From positions 1 through 51,505 of the forward strand of contig JAJFLR010000044.1 of assembly GCA_021772565.1 (NCBI GenBank): DNA of 51,505 nucleotides. Reading direction: 5' to 3'. This DNA comes from Opitutales bacterium. Lineage in GTDB: Bacteria; Verrucomicrobiota; Verrucomicrobiia; Opitutales; JAJFLR01. The notes beneath the pieces were generated by a model. That model had not been told where the DNA came from. It was given only the letters and a program-made list of their open reading frames with translations, and searched no databases. Below, piece after piece: positions 1 through 7,319 of this stretch. How positions within the stretch are numbered: the first letter of the stretch is position 1; each line of letters begins with the position of its first letter. Position numbers and translations under genes: made by a program.

Positions 1-32
1 AGAATAGCGATAAAATGAGAGGAGTTTCAGTC

Positions 33-133
33 CGAACTTTAGCATGCTTAAGCATGCGGTCTTTTAGTCGCCTTTAGGCGAAATTGTGACTTTCAGTCAC
101 CTTACAACCCACCTCCTTTAGGAGGTCGGTTGT
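33..133. other. Run of four stem-loops (candidate IS200/IS605 end or structured RNA)
   Basis: Four hairpins follow one another with almost no spacer. They are GCATGCT/AGCATGC (42-57), TCGCC-TTTA-GGCGA (68-81), GTGAC-TTTCA-GTCAC (86-100) and a long one pairing 104-109 with 128-133 and 111-116 with 121-126 around a TTTA loop. The last has the form usual at the right end of IS200/IS605-family elements that carry tnpB, where the same DNA encodes an omega RNA. That link is inference: no tnpB lies inside the window, so any partner gene would be left of position 1. It could instead be an array of REP-like palindromes. Confidence 0.4.
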
Positions 134-380
134 GTTGAGTCATAGTTATATTTTATGTAGTTTATTTATACGTTAAAAATTAATTTTTCTCTATGCAAGA
201 TGTTGGATTAATTGTGAGCAATAAAGAATATGTTATTTACATTTAGTTCACATGAAAGTTTGATATCATTGTATTGGGTTAGTTTCTAGTAGTGGACTAA
301 GTTGTATAGGCGGTTCCAATGTTTAAACGTGATCATTCGACTTAAGATTTCACGATGATGCAAATTGTGGGTTCAACAAA

Positions 381-407
381 CGGATGCCTAGGGACAGGCA
401 TCCCTAC
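381..407. repeat. GTAGGG-type palindrome, copy a
   Basis: A perfect 8-bp stem pairs 382-389 with 396-403 around a six-base loop, and the unit ends in CCCTAC. The same sequence recurs at 7225-7251. It looks like a REP-type intergenic repeat. Confidence 0.75.
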
Positions 408-433
408 CCAACGATGTGAAAATTGGAAATGTG

Positions 434-461
434 GTAGGGACGGCTGTCCCTAGCCGTCCGT
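434..461. repeat. GTAGGG-type palindrome, copy b
   Basis: The unit begins GTAGGG. A perfect 8-bp stem pairs 438-445 with 452-459 around the loop GTCCCT. It is followed by CGTCTTGCGATTT, which also follows the expanded copy at 7106-7181 with small changes. Confidence 0.75.
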
Positions 462-524
462 CTTGCGATTTTGCAATGATGCAAATATTTGGATTCAAAA
501 AACTGATTAAGATTATGATCAGGA

Positions 525-2264
525 TCAGGATTTCTTACACCAAACTGACCATAACTGGCGATAAACTTTTTCCAAATTATTTGTAAATTTTGCAGCGTTA
601 TTTAGAGTGGATGATTTTACTTTTTGTCGTAGAACTGATCTCAACTCTGACAATTTCTCAGTGCTCATTGACCATTGTTTGGCTATCTGGATATACTCGT
701 CTTCAGATTTTGCGACAAAGTCTTCCAGTCCAATGCATTTTAAGATACTTGAACTCACTCTTGCTCGGTGGTGATCACCTTGCAATGTTATGACCGGTAC
801 GCCCATCCATAGGCTTTCGCAGGTGGTAATCGTTCCATGATACGGATAGGGATCAAGTGAGATATCCATTTGAGCGTATAAGCCTAAATGTTGCATCAAA
901 CTTCTTGTGTGAGACACTAACATTAAGCGCTCATGACTTATACCAAGATTTTCAAATATTTTTAAGCAATTTCGTTTTACAACGGTATCGATGAACGAGA
1001 GATTTTTGATGATTAATTTTGATTTTGGCACTTCTCTAAGAATTTCTGCCCAGAGCCTGAATGTTGTGTCAGTCAATTTACAATAGTTGTTGAATGATCC
1101 AAACGTAATAAAGTCATTCTTTATGCATGGCAGTTGTGAAACTTTTGGTGTCGGTCGTAATGGATCATAGCAGATAAAAATTTCAGGTAATCGTACTAGT
1201 TTCTCGCTAGCTAATGCATTGGCTCTAGCATTATCTGGATCAGTATTAGCATCAACCAGGCGATAATCCATCTCGGGAATGCCGGTAGTATTGGGATATC
1301 CCAACCAGGTTATTTGAACAGGTGCTGATCGGTTAGCAAAAATCTGCAATCTGTTTTTACCGGCGTGTCCATGTAGATCGACCAAAATATCAATTTCATC
1401 TTTTCGGATTTGTTCTTCGATTTTTTCATCGGTCCAAGCAGAAACTTCTGTCCAGTGATGAGTTAACTTTTTATGGTCAGCAGTAATGGCATCGTTATAA
1501 TCATTGTCATTATAGCAGAATATTTCGAAATCTTCTGTGTTGTGATTCTTCAACAACGGAATAGTCGTATACGAGCCGGAATGTAGCATGAAATGTGAGG
1601 ATACATAACCAATTCGAATGCGACGACTTTTATCAACTATATTATTAAAGCTAACATTTTTTATCTGTTTAGTATCCGTTATCGAATTTCCCCAGTCGAC
1701 AGATTCTTTATAAATTTTTTCCGGACCAACATCATCACGATAATTTTGCGCAAGGAAATAATTAGAATAGTAAAAATTTTCGGTATTTAGTTTTAGAGCT
1801 TTATTAAAATATTCTTCTGCTAAAATATGATCTCCGAGTTTGGCCAATGCGGTTGCACAATTAATGTAAGCAATGTCGTTTTGCGAATCGAGTTGGATTG
1901 CTTTTTTGTAGACAGTAATTGAATTGGTTATCAGATTTTGTTTAATCAAAGCTTCCCCTAAAAAATTATGTGCTTTAGAAGATTTTGGTTCTAATTGTGT
2001 CCACTTTTTAAAAGCCAAAATTGCTTGGCCTGATTGACGATCATTTAATAATAGATCACCAATTAATTCGAGTAGTTGAGGATTTTCTTTGTCGATTTTA
2101 TAAGCGTTATTTAACACTTTTAGTGCAGCCTTTACATCACCATGCTCAGCGTAAAATTTCCCGAGGTTAAAGTAAGGTTCAAAATCATTCGGCTGTGATT
2201 TTATAGCATCAATGTAAGATTGCTCAGTTTGCTTGAGGTCAATAATGTTTTTATTGGTATCCAT
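525..2264 (-). CDS. TPR-containing GT41 glycosyltransferase (OGT/SPINDLY-like), paralogue 1
   Basis: 579 aa. Roughly the first 180 residues are tetratricopeptide repeats with recurring LG-x-A-L and A-I-x-L patterns. The rest matches the GT41 catalytic region: VDLHGHAGKNR, then SAPVQITWLGYPNTTG and MDYRLVD, then FGSFNN, and near the C terminus a sugar-nucleotide-binding type segment (PYPYHGTITTCESLWMGVP). This family transfers a sugar, typically GlcNAc, to protein Ser/Thr. The acceptor cannot be read from sequence. There is no signal peptide, so it should be cytoplasmic. It lies downstream of a PEP-CTERM gene on the same strand, an arrangement repeated at 5300-7892. Between the two lie a terminator and a CACAGAT-type repeat 15 bp before the start codon. 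Confidence 0.9.
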   Translation of the reverse strand: MDTNKNIIDLKQTEQSYIDAIKSQPNDFEPYFNLGKFYAEHGDVKAALKVLNNAYKIDKENPQLLELIGDLLLNDRQSGQAILAFKKWTQLEPKSSKAHNFLGEALIKQNLITNSITVYKKAIQLDSQNDIAYINCATALAKLGDHILAEEYFNKALKLNTENFYYSNYFLAQNYRDDVGPEKIYKESVDWGNSITDTKQIKNVSFNNIVDKSRRIRIGYVSSHFMLHSGSYTTIPLLKNHNTEDFEIFCYNDNDYNDAITADHKKLTHHWTEVSAWTDEKIEEQIRKDEIDILVDLHGHAGKNRLQIFANRSAPVQITWLGYPNTTGIPEMDYRLVDANTDPDNARANALASEKLVRLPEIFICYDPLRPTPKVSQLPCIKNDFITFGSFNNYCKLTDTTFRLWAEILREVPKSKLIIKNLSFIDTVVKRNCLKIFENLGISHERLMLVSHTRSLMQHLGLYAQMDISLDPYPYHGTITTCESLWMGVPVITLQGDHHRARVSSSILKCIGLEDFVAKSEDEYIQIAKQWSMSTEKLSELRSVLRQKVKSSTLNNAAKFTNNLEKVYRQLWSVWCKKS

Positions 2265-2277
2265 TTTTTAATTTATA

Positions 2278-2302
2278 TATGGCCACTGATTGAACACAGA
2301 TG
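2278..2302. repeat. CACAGATTGAA-type repeat upstream of GT41 paralogue 1
   Basis: The unit reads ggccactgattgaacacag followed by atga. It sits about 15 bp upstream of the GT41 start codon. A longer version sits at the same distance from the start of the second GT41 gene (7052-7086), so it was probably part of the duplicated unit. Confidence 0.6.
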
Positions 2303-2404
2303 AGAAGAAGAGGCAAATTTGAAATTGGAAATTAGAAATTAGTAAGGAAGCATGAAGCTTCGGCAAAGACTCAGCCGAACGGACATATATCCCTGTCAAT
2401 ATCC

Positions 2405-2437
2405 AAAAAAAAGCCCCGAGGGAAATCTCGAGGCTTT
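2405..2437 (-). terminator. Rho-independent terminator of PEP-CTERM gene 1
   Basis: The stem pairs 2410-2420 with 2427-2437 with one mismatch. Read on the minus strand it is followed by a run of eight T (2405-2412 as A). It lies about 20 bp beyond the stop of the PEP-CTERM gene and before the downstream GT41 gene, so the two genes are probably not simply co-transcribed. Confidence 0.85.
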
Positions 2438-2458
2438 CAAAATAAATATGAAAAAAAT

Positions 2459-3064
2459 TTATGCAGTTTTCTTAATATTTCTTCTCTTGCGCAACGCTAC
2501 TAGTCCTGCTGCACCGGCTGCCATCATTACGACAGATTCTGCTGGTTCCGGGACTACTGTCTGCCCGGCATTAATAGCTTCACCGGCTGTTTGATTCCAG
2601 GCAAATTCAAATAGCGTTTTTACATTACCATTTCTTGAAACACGCGCCCAACCATAGTGGGTTTGACTACTTCTGGTAATTGAAAATCCCAAGTAGTCAG
2701 TTCCGGAATTAGTGATATGAGAATCAGTATTACTAAGTTGTTTAAATGTCAGGCTTCCATCAATCGTTTCACCACTGGCTAATATTTTAGAATCGCTTCC
2801 ACTGAAATAGGCAACTAAATTATCGGAATTATTACCATTTATTGACGTTGAGCCAAATCGTACATCATACGTTGTATCATTTCCTGATTTGTATGCACCT
2901 GTATCAAAATCAAATGATAAGTAGCCATATGGCGTAGTGGCTAATCCAGTTCCACCATTAACGGTTGTGTGGGAAATTGTCGCATCTGCCTGATGAACTA
3001 TTCCACCAATTATTCCAACTGATCCGGCTAATATAGTATAATTTTTTATTTTATTCTTATTCAT
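2459..3064 (-). CDS. PEP-CTERM sorting-tail exported protein 1
   Basis: 201 aa from the ATG at 3064. A longer frame exists up to 3142, but it runs through the IS hairpin and lacks a signal peptide at its start, so the internal Met is preferred. After MNKNKIK come a hydrophobic signal segment and QADA. The C terminus is the PEP-CTERM tripartite tail: VPEPA, a hydrophobic stretch rich in Ala and Gly, then RKRR. Such tails are recognised by exosortases in the inner membrane. The middle is Gly/Ser/Thr/Asn-rich with a YLGFSITR...THYGWARV segment also found in the second copy (7320-7892). Its function is unknown; surface or matrix location is inferred. The gene starts only about 17 bp from an IS200-like hairpin. 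Confidence 0.85.
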   Translation of the reverse strand: MNKNKIKNYTILAGSVGIIGGIVHQADATISHTTVNGGTGLATTPYGYLSFDFDTGAYKSGNDTTYDVRFGSTSINGNNSDNLVAYFSGSDSKILASGETIDGSLTFKQLSNTDSHITNSGTDYLGFSITRSSQTHYGWARVSRNGNVKTLFEFAWNQTAGEAINAGQTVVPEPAESVVMMAAGAAGLVALRKRRNIKKTA

Positions 3065-3081
3065 AGTTTTAACTTGTAATT

Positions 3082-3101
3082 CCCCGTGGCTTGCCACGAG
3101 G
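3082..3101. repeat. Left-end hairpin of the IS200-like element
   Basis: CCCCGTGGC-TT-GCCACGAGG pairs over nine positions with one mismatch (3084/3099). It is nearly identical to the hairpin at 3605-3624. IS200/IS605 elements have subterminal hairpins of this type that are recognised by the Y1 transposase. Confidence 0.8.
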
Positions 3102-3155
3102 AGCTGACTGAAAGGGAAAGTTTGAAAACCGCAGGTTTTCATTTAGGTTCTATGA

Positions 3156-3584
3156 GTGGATATAATCAGATCAAATCATTGTGTATATATTACTCATTAT
3201 CATATCGTATTTCCGGTGAAATATCGTAAGGCATTACTGAAGAAGGAAGTGAGAGATACGATACAAGAGATTGTGATGGAAATAGGCGAACGTTATAAAA
3301 TAGAATTTGAAAGGTTGGGCTGTGACAGGAATCATATACATATATTGTGTTCTTTTCATCCGAATTACAGTATAGGCGAGACGGTTAGGAAATTTGAAAG
3401 TCTTACAGCAAAGGAGTTATTCAAACGTATGCCCAAGTTAAAGAAAGAGCAATGGGGAGGAGAGTCATGGAGTGATGGCTATTATGCTGCGACAGTTGGA
3501 GAAGGTGGGAACTGGAATGTTGTTGAGCAGTATGTGAAAAATCAAGGGGTAGAGCTATCGCAAGTACAGCTTACATTATGGTAG
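3156..3584 (+). CDS. tnpA: IS200/IS605-family Y1 transposase TnpA
   Basis: 142 aa, the normal length for a Y1-type HUH transposase, with no sign of disruption. The N-terminal half carries THYHIVFPVKYR. The HUH metal-binding motif is HIHIL around residues 60-64, and the nucleophilic Tyr is in VEQYVKNQ near the C terminus. These enzymes excise and insert single-stranded DNA, guided by end hairpins, which are present at 3082-3101 and 3605-3624. The Y1_Tnp family also includes REP-associated transposases (RAYTs), but the length and hairpin ends fit IS200 better. Confidence 0.93.
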   Translation: MDIIRSNHCVYITHYHIVFPVKYRKALLKKEVRDTIQEIVMEIGERYKIEFERLGCDRNHIHILCSFHPNYSIGETVRKFESLTAKELFKRMPKLKKEQWGGESWSDGYYAATVGEGGNWNVVEQYVKNQGVELSQVQLTLW

Positions 3585-3604
3585 TGGGAAATTTATCTTT
3601 GATA

Positions 3605-3624
3605 CCCCGTGGCTTGCCACGGGG
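3605..3624. repeat. Right-end hairpin of the IS200-like element
   Basis: CCCCGTGGC-TT-GCCACGGGG is a perfect nine-pair stem, 20 bp past the transposase stop. It differs from the left hairpin at one base. Confidence 0.85.
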
Positions 3625-3691
3625 AGTTTCATTTTTCACTCTAATTTATACATCTCTGTTTTATTGACAAACTCTCGGCTTCGCAAAGACT

Positions 3692-5077
3692 TTGATTGTG
3701 CAGAGTGAAAAAACAGTTAGACTAATAATTGCCGGCGACATTTCGATAACCGTACCGGTATCGATTGAATTTGCTGTCACCTACATTTTAACAGAACAGC
3801 AAGATTGGTTTGAGGATGAAGTAAAATTTATCCGTCACCTTATTAAACCCGGCATGAAAGTCATTGATATAGGTGCTAATTACGGACAGTACACATTACC
3901 TATAGCTAAATCTGTTGGTGTATCGGGAAAAGTTTGGGCGTTTGAGCCGACGTCAACTACGGCTAAATGTCTGAAAGAAAGTATATCAGACAATGATTTT
4001 AGTAATGTCGAGTTGATACAGGCTGGTCTGTCAAATGGACTAGGTACAGCAAAGTTATCTACCAACGTGAACTCTGAGCTCAATAGCATAATGATAAAAA
4101 GTTCAGACAGTCATCAGTTTGAAGAAATTTCTCTAACAACGTTAGATTACTGCGGTGAAAAATACAACTGGAATGAGATAGATTTTATAAAACTGGATGC
4201 TGAAGGTGAAGAGCTGAACATTATTGAAAAGGGGAAAGAATTGCTCTCCTCCACATCTCCATTAATCATGTTTGAGATTAAGCAGGATGAAGATATTAAA
4301 TTGCCACTACAGCTTTTTGAGAAATTTAATAATCTAGGTTTTAAAAATTATCGTTTGATTCCCGGCCTCAATATATTAGTTCCGTTTGATCAAAATGAAC
4401 CGGTGGATAAATCATTATTGAATCTTTTTTGCTGTAAAGATGATAAGGCGGAAATTTTAGAGAGTGATGGCTTCTTAGTCGGTCAATGGGAAGATAAAAA
4501 ATCGGACAGTACTGATTTAACTAAAGAATATATAGGAAATTTACCATATGGAAAAATACTCTTTGAAGATAAACAAAAATCAATGGGAAATGAATCTAGT
4601 CAATATTTAGAGATTCTTAATTTATATATCTTATCTCAATCTGAAAAACTAAACAGTCAAGATCGAGTTAGCTGTTTGATGAGTGCTGTGGTTGGTGCTC
4701 AGTCTATGTTATCTAAAGGTGAGAATAACTTTGAGCGTTTGGTTACATTTTCCAGAATTTTTATAGATGCCGGAAAACGTGCTCTCGGTGTTAAAATTCT
4801 TTATTATATCATTAAGCATTTTGGATCAGTTAGTGCCCATAAATTCAACGAATTATTTTTACCGGCAGAAAAGCGTTATGAGGAAATAATATCTATTGAA
4901 AATATTTACCTATGGGCGTTGTCATCTGTAATTGAACAAGCAATTAAAAAGTGCTGTTATTCGGCATGCTATAATCCCCAGACGATCTTGCCTCTTTTTA
5001 AGCGTCTGGAAAAGCTGGGTTATATGAATGAGGAGATGCACAGACGTTATGAGTTATTGAAGCAGATTGTGGAGTGA
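3692..5077 (+). CDS. FkbM-family methyltransferase with long C-terminal extension
   Basis: 461 aa from a TTG; a GTG two codons on (3698) is equally possible, and no ATG follows the upstream in-frame stop at 3665. Residues about 45-240 are an FkbM-type SAM-dependent methyltransferase: VIDIGANYGQYTLP (SAM motif I), KVWAFEPTSTTAKCL, and DFIKLDAEGEELNII. FkbM enzymes O-methylate sugars and related hydroxyls. About 220 further residues, largely helical in composition, have no function I recognise. It lies between the two GT41 genes, so methylation of a glycan made by them is plausible but inferred. The rare start and the IS end about 70 bp upstream leave open that the original 5' end was lost. Confidence 0.8.
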   Translation: MIVQSEKTVRLIIAGDISITVPVSIEFAVTYILTEQQDWFEDEVKFIRHLIKPGMKVIDIGANYGQYTLPIAKSVGVSGKVWAFEPTSTTAKCLKESISDNDFSNVELIQAGLSNGLGTAKLSTNVNSELNSIMIKSSDSHQFEEISLTTLDYCGEKYNWNEIDFIKLDAEGEELNIIEKGKELLSSTSPLIMFEIKQDEDIKLPLQLFEKFNNLGFKNYRLIPGLNILVPFDQNEPVDKSLLNLFCCKDDKAEILESDGFLVGQWEDKKSDSTDLTKEYIGNLPYGKILFEDKQKSMGNESSQYLEILNLYILSQSEKLNSQDRVSCLMSAVVGAQSMLSKGENNFERLVTFSRIFIDAGKRALGVKILYYIIKHFGSVSAHKFNELFLPAEKRYEEIISIENIYLWALSSVIEQAIKKCCYSACYNPQTILPLFKRLEKLGYMNEEMHRRYELLKQIVE

Positions 5078-5084
5078 TTTTTTT

Positions 5085-5285
5085 TAGCCACGGATTAAAC
5101 GCGGATTAAACACGGATATATTATTAGCAGAGTGAAAATACAAAATCGATATTTTCCAATATAGTTAATCTTCAGTTAATTTTAGTGAATTTAAATTACT
5201 ATTTTGTTCGTCAACTAGTTCTAATATCAAATATTAAAAAATCTGTGTTTAATCTGTGTTCAATCTGTGTTCAATCTGTGGCTAA
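5085..5285. repeat. Inverted array of CACAGATTAAA units between convergent genes
   Basis: On the left (5085-5118) are three units of the form CACGGATTAAA. On the right (5241-5285) are four units in the opposite orientation, of the form CTGTGTTCAAT, and both arms carry TAGCCAC/GTGGCTA at their outer ends. About 120 bp of AT-rich spacer separates them. The arms could fold into a long hairpin and act as a bidirectional terminator for the convergent FkbM and GT41 genes. Related arrays lie at 2278-2302 and 7052-7086 and were not noticed elsewhere in the window. Confidence 0.75.
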
Positions 5286-5299
5286 TAATAATTTTATGA

Positions 5300-7036
5300 T
5301 TAAGAAATTTTACACCAATTCCTCCAAAGCTCGCGATAGACTTTCTCTAAATCTTTGGTAAATTGTGCTACGTTATTCAGCGGAGAATTTTTAACTTGTT
5401 CCCTCATCCCGTTACGCAACTTTGCAAGTTTGTCGATATTATCAGCCCATTGTTTGGCTATTGCGACATACTCTTCTTCATCTTTAGCAACAAATTCTTC
5501 TAGACCTGCAGCAGTAAGAACACTCGAGCAGATTCTGGCAGTATGGTGTTGGCCTTGCAGCGTAATTACGGGAACCCCCATCCATACACTTTCACAAGAT
5601 GTAATGGCTCCCTGATAGGGATAGGGATCAAGTCCGAGATCAACTTGTCCATACAAATTGAGATGCTGCATGAAACTTGCCGTGCTCGATTTTAAAAATA
5701 TGCGCTTTCGATCGATACCAAATTCTTCAAATCTATTTAAGCAAAGTTTTTGAATAACCGGATCGCCAAATGACTGATTCTTAAGTAGGAGTCTAGATTC
5801 TGGAACTGCTTTCAAAACATTCGACCATAGGCGCATTGTTGTATCAGTAATTTTGTTATAATTATTAAACGAACCAAATGTGAAAATTCCATTTTGTATA
5901 GTTGGGAGTTTGGAAACAGAAGGTGTCGGTCTCAACGGATCATAACAAAGCAGACAGTTTGGCATTCTAATTAAAATTTCACTGGCTTGTTTATTAAAAA
6001 AATCGGTATCCGGATCGGTCACATAATCGACAATGCGGTTGTCTATTGTTGGTAATCCTGTGGTAAACAGATGGCCGAGCCAGTTGATTTGAATTGGGGC
6101 TGATCGCATGGCAAAGAGTGACATACGGTTAACTCCACTGTGACCATGTAAATCAATTAAGATATCAATTTCATCCTCTTTAATTTTATCAGATAGTTTT
6201 TTTGCATCCCAACCTTCAGCTTCAATCCAGTTATTAATATATTTTTTATGTTCGACCGTTATGGCATCTGCATAGGAATCATCATTATAACAGAATATTT
6301 CAAAATTATCAATCGAATGATTTTTGAAAAGCGGAAGTGTTGTATAGGCGCCGGAGTGTAATTTGAAATGAGATGAGACGTACCCGACTTTTAGACGTTT
6401 GTTTGGATCTTTTTTATTGGAGAATTGGTAATTGTTATTAACTAATTTGGTAATTGATTTTCCCCAGGCTATGGACTCTTCATATATTTTTATCGGGTTC
6501 AATTTATCCTGATGGATAAGAGTAAAAAATAGATTGGACCAGAATTTATTTTTAGGATTCAGCGCAATTGCCTTTCGCATGTTTATTTCTGCTTCCTTGT
6601 GAAACCCTTGGAAGGACAATGCAATTGCCAGTTGCATATAGGCATCATCTAGTTTGTTGTTGAGCTTAATAGCTTTTTTGAAAACCGGAATCGATTCCGA
6701 GAACTGTTTTATTCGTGTATGGGCATGACCTAAAGTTATATGAGCACTGTCAGATTTAGGATCGAGCTCAGACCATTTTTGTAAATAAGATATCGCTAAT
6801 TTGGAACTATCCTCTTGCATGAGCAGCTGTCCCAATAATTTATTTATTTCTAGATAATCCTTATGGATCTTCGATGCCTTGAATAAGACTTGGATCGCTT
6901 GTTTGTTTTTGTCTTGTTTAAGATAAAGATTACAAAGATTAATAATGGCATCCAAGTTATTGGGATTTGAATTTATCTCTTTGATCAAAGATTGTTCATC
7001 TAGTGAGTGTAGGTCTGATTCTTTATTAGTTTCCAT
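5300..7036 (-). CDS. TPR-containing GT41 glycosyltransferase (OGT/SPINDLY-like), paralogue 2
   Basis: 578 aa, nearly the same length as the GT41 protein at 525-2264 and clearly its paralogue (shared FGSFNN, TDTT-RLW, PYPY-G-IT-CES-WMGVPVITLQG and a matching C-terminal end). The N-terminal part is TPR. The catalytic core has IDLHGHSGVNR and SAPIQINWLGHLFTTG, where copy 1 has the more usual WLGYPNTTG and MDYRLVD; here the latter reads IDNRIVD. These changes near the acceptor/donor site may mean a different specificity. It follows a second PEP-CTERM gene. CACAGAT-type repeats lie about 15 bp outside both its stop and its start, in inverted orientation. Confidence 0.9.
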   Translation of the reverse strand: METNKESDLHSLDEQSLIKEINSNPNNLDAIINLCNLYLKQDKNKQAIQVLFKASKIHKDYLEINKLLGQLLMQEDSSKLAISYLQKWSELDPKSDSAHITLGHAHTRIKQFSESIPVFKKAIKLNNKLDDAYMQLAIALSFQGFHKEAEINMRKAIALNPKNKFWSNLFFTLIHQDKLNPIKIYEESIAWGKSITKLVNNNYQFSNKKDPNKRLKVGYVSSHFKLHSGAYTTLPLFKNHSIDNFEIFCYNDDSYADAITVEHKKYINNWIEAEGWDAKKLSDKIKEDEIDILIDLHGHSGVNRMSLFAMRSAPIQINWLGHLFTTGLPTIDNRIVDYVTDPDTDFFNKQASEILIRMPNCLLCYDPLRPTPSVSKLPTIQNGIFTFGSFNNYNKITDTTMRLWSNVLKAVPESRLLLKNQSFGDPVIQKLCLNRFEEFGIDRKRIFLKSSTASFMQHLNLYGQVDLGLDPYPYQGAITSCESVWMGVPVITLQGQHHTARICSSVLTAAGLEEFVAKDEEEYVAIAKQWADNIDKLAKLRNGMREQVKNSPLNNVAQFTKDLEKVYRELWRNWCKIS

Positions 7037-7051
7037 TTATGTTGTTATTAT

Positions 7052-7086
7052 ATGGCCACAGATGGAACACAGATCAAACACAGATT
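7052..7086. repeat. CACAGAT-type repeat upstream of GT41 paralogue 2
   Basis: Three units (CACAGATGGAA, CACAGATCAAA, CACAGAT) follow TGGC. The array starts 16 bp before the GT41 start codon and is inverted relative to the array at 5241-5285 on the other side of the gene. Confidence 0.7.
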
Positions 7087-7105
7087 TTATAATTAATAAA
7101 TTTGG

Positions 7106-7181
7106 GTAGGGATGGCTGTCCGTTCGGCTGAGACCTCGGCGTGAGCTCTGTCGAACGCTCAGGTCGAAGCCCTAGCCGTCC
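7106..7181. repeat. GTAGGG-type palindrome split by a second repeat
   Basis: This is a diverged copy of the palindrome at 434-461 whose loop is expanded. GTAGGGATGGCTGTCC and CTAGCCGTCC are separated by about 49 bp (7122-7170) that contains its own GTTCG/CGAAC arms and GCTGAGACCTCGGC. A nested insertion of one repeat family into another is the simplest reading. Confidence 0.6.
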
Positions 7182-7224
7182 GTCTTACGATTTCACATAT
7201 ACGCAAATATCCGTGACAAACCCA

Positions 7225-7251
7225 CGGATGCCTAGGGACAGGCATCCCTAC
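7225..7251. repeat. GTAGGG-type palindrome, copy of 381-407
   Basis: The core is identical to 381-407. An 8-bp stem pairs 7226-7233 with 7240-7247, and the unit ends CCCTAC. Confidence 0.75.
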
Positions 7252-7260
7252 CTTATAATC

Positions 7261-7293
7261 AAAAAAAGCCTCGGAGAATAAACCGAGGCTTTT
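7261..7293 (-). terminator. Rho-independent terminator of PEP-CTERM gene 2
   Basis: A perfect 11-bp stem pairs 7264-7274 with 7283-7293, with a loop of eight. Read on the minus strand it is followed by a T run (A at 7261-7267). It lies just past the PEP-CTERM stop, as at the first copy. Confidence 0.88.
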
Positions 7294-7319
7294 AACAAGA
7301 ACTAAATTTAAATTTTCAG

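Larger units (their letters stand above)
134..524. other. Gene-free stretch with palindromic repeats
   Basis: No credible coding region is seen. The stretch holds two GTAGGG-type palindromes, listed separately, embedded in sequence that recurs in part around 7106-7252: a phrase reading roughly gatttcac, then gcaaat, then the palindrome. The remainder, about 134-300, is AT-rich and shows nothing recognisable. Confidence 0.6.
3082..3624 (+). mobile_element. IS200/IS605-family insertion sequence (tnpA only)
   Basis: The element spans the two near-identical hairpins and the single transposase gene between them, about 0.55 kb. No tnpB is present. Exact ends cannot be fixed because these elements make no target duplication and insert next to a short target motif. 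It lies between the divergent PEP-CTERM gene and the FkbM-type methyltransferase gene, and its left hairpin ends 17 bp from the PEP-CTERM start codon. Confidence 0.8.

Noticed and set aside
2352-2594. Plus-strand ORF with a hydrophobic Ala-rich tail
   Set aside because: It runs through the terminator and antisense to the PEP-CTERM tail; it has no homology features of its own.
3065-3142. 26-residue N-terminal extension of PEP-CTERM protein 1
   Set aside because: It reads through the IS hairpin and would bury the signal peptide; the Met at 3064 matches the start of the paralogue.
5085-5285. Evenly spaced short repeats that might be a CRISPR array
   Set aside because: The units are 11-12 bp, directly adjacent with no spacers, in inverted halves, and there are no cas genes.
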